Assembly: GCA_002633025.1 (NCBI GenBank)
Contig: NMRB01000555.1
Location: forward strand, 262,701-326,700
Source: Notospermus geniculatus
Taxonomy: Eukaryota; Nemertea; Pilidiophora; Heteronemertea; Lineidae
Reading direction: 5' to 3'
Length of the DNA: 64,000 bases
The position numbers and the translations under genes were made by a program. Positions within the stretch are counted from its first letter, which is position 1, and every line of letters begins with the position of its first letter. The notes below the pieces were generated by a model. The model searched no databases, was not told where the DNA came from, and worked only from the letters and a program-made list of their open reading frames with translations. Positions 63,824-64,000 of this stretch are shown piece by piece.

Positions 63824-64000
63824 GTAAGTTCTCATGTCATTGCAGACGTAGCGCAAATATACATGCAAGGGATCCGTGATAACCTGGATTAACCTTTTGT
63901 GTTTTGGAATTTCTCATGCAAGGGATTCAAGGAGCTATCTAACTAATGTCAGGAACCAGGAACTACTTTGGAGGTAGTTAGATTCACACAAATGCTTTAT

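Overview
The window is animal nuclear DNA: split genes with GT-AG introns, long AT-leaning introns, many short foldback elements and frequent GGCCTA-type motifs. The proteins are bilaterian. The vertebrate-like single-repeat beta-thymosin, the GGCCTA-rich repeats and the intron-rich HERC2 point most to an invertebrate deuterostome, echinoderm-like. That placement is inference; a mollusc or another marine invertebrate is not excluded.

Layout. (1) 1-5391: upstream region with an 859-bp foldback repeat and smaller hairpins. (2) 5392-26713, + strand: a multi-repeat beta-thymosin (actin-binding) gene in which nearly every exon encodes one repeat and every intron is phase 1. It has one decayed exon copy, one shortened repeat and one apparent single-base frameshift. 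Its first intron carries a 2-kb segment present twice, abutting an N. (3) 26714-31052: no gene recognised; three foldback elements stand almost end to end. (4) 31053-31562, - strand: a compact single-repeat beta-thymosin gene of 41 aa with a tiny last exon; a TATA box and first exon are proposed near 34.9 kb. The two thymosin genes are convergent. (5) 35.6-36.2 kb: AT-rich, low-complexity island. (6) 36362-37827, + strand: complete EMC7 gene, 4 exons, 235 aa. (7) 39556-63823, + strand: HERC2, a giant HECT-type ubiquitin ligase. I place 61 coding exons (about 4,240 codons) with consistent phases, from near the N-terminus to the first part of the HECT domain. The gene is open at both ends: its start is lost at or before an N at 39515, and its HECT catalytic part lies beyond the right edge. 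A second N at 57275 replaces most of the middle RCC1 propeller.

The three gene groups do unrelated jobs: actin monomer binding (thymosins), membrane protein insertion at the ER (EMC7), and ubiquitin ligation (HERC2). EMC7 and HERC2 both lie on human chromosome 15, so their adjacency may be an old linkage. Four single N characters (4949, 10521, 39515, 57275) behave like contig joins. The sequence around them should be read as assembly-dependent.
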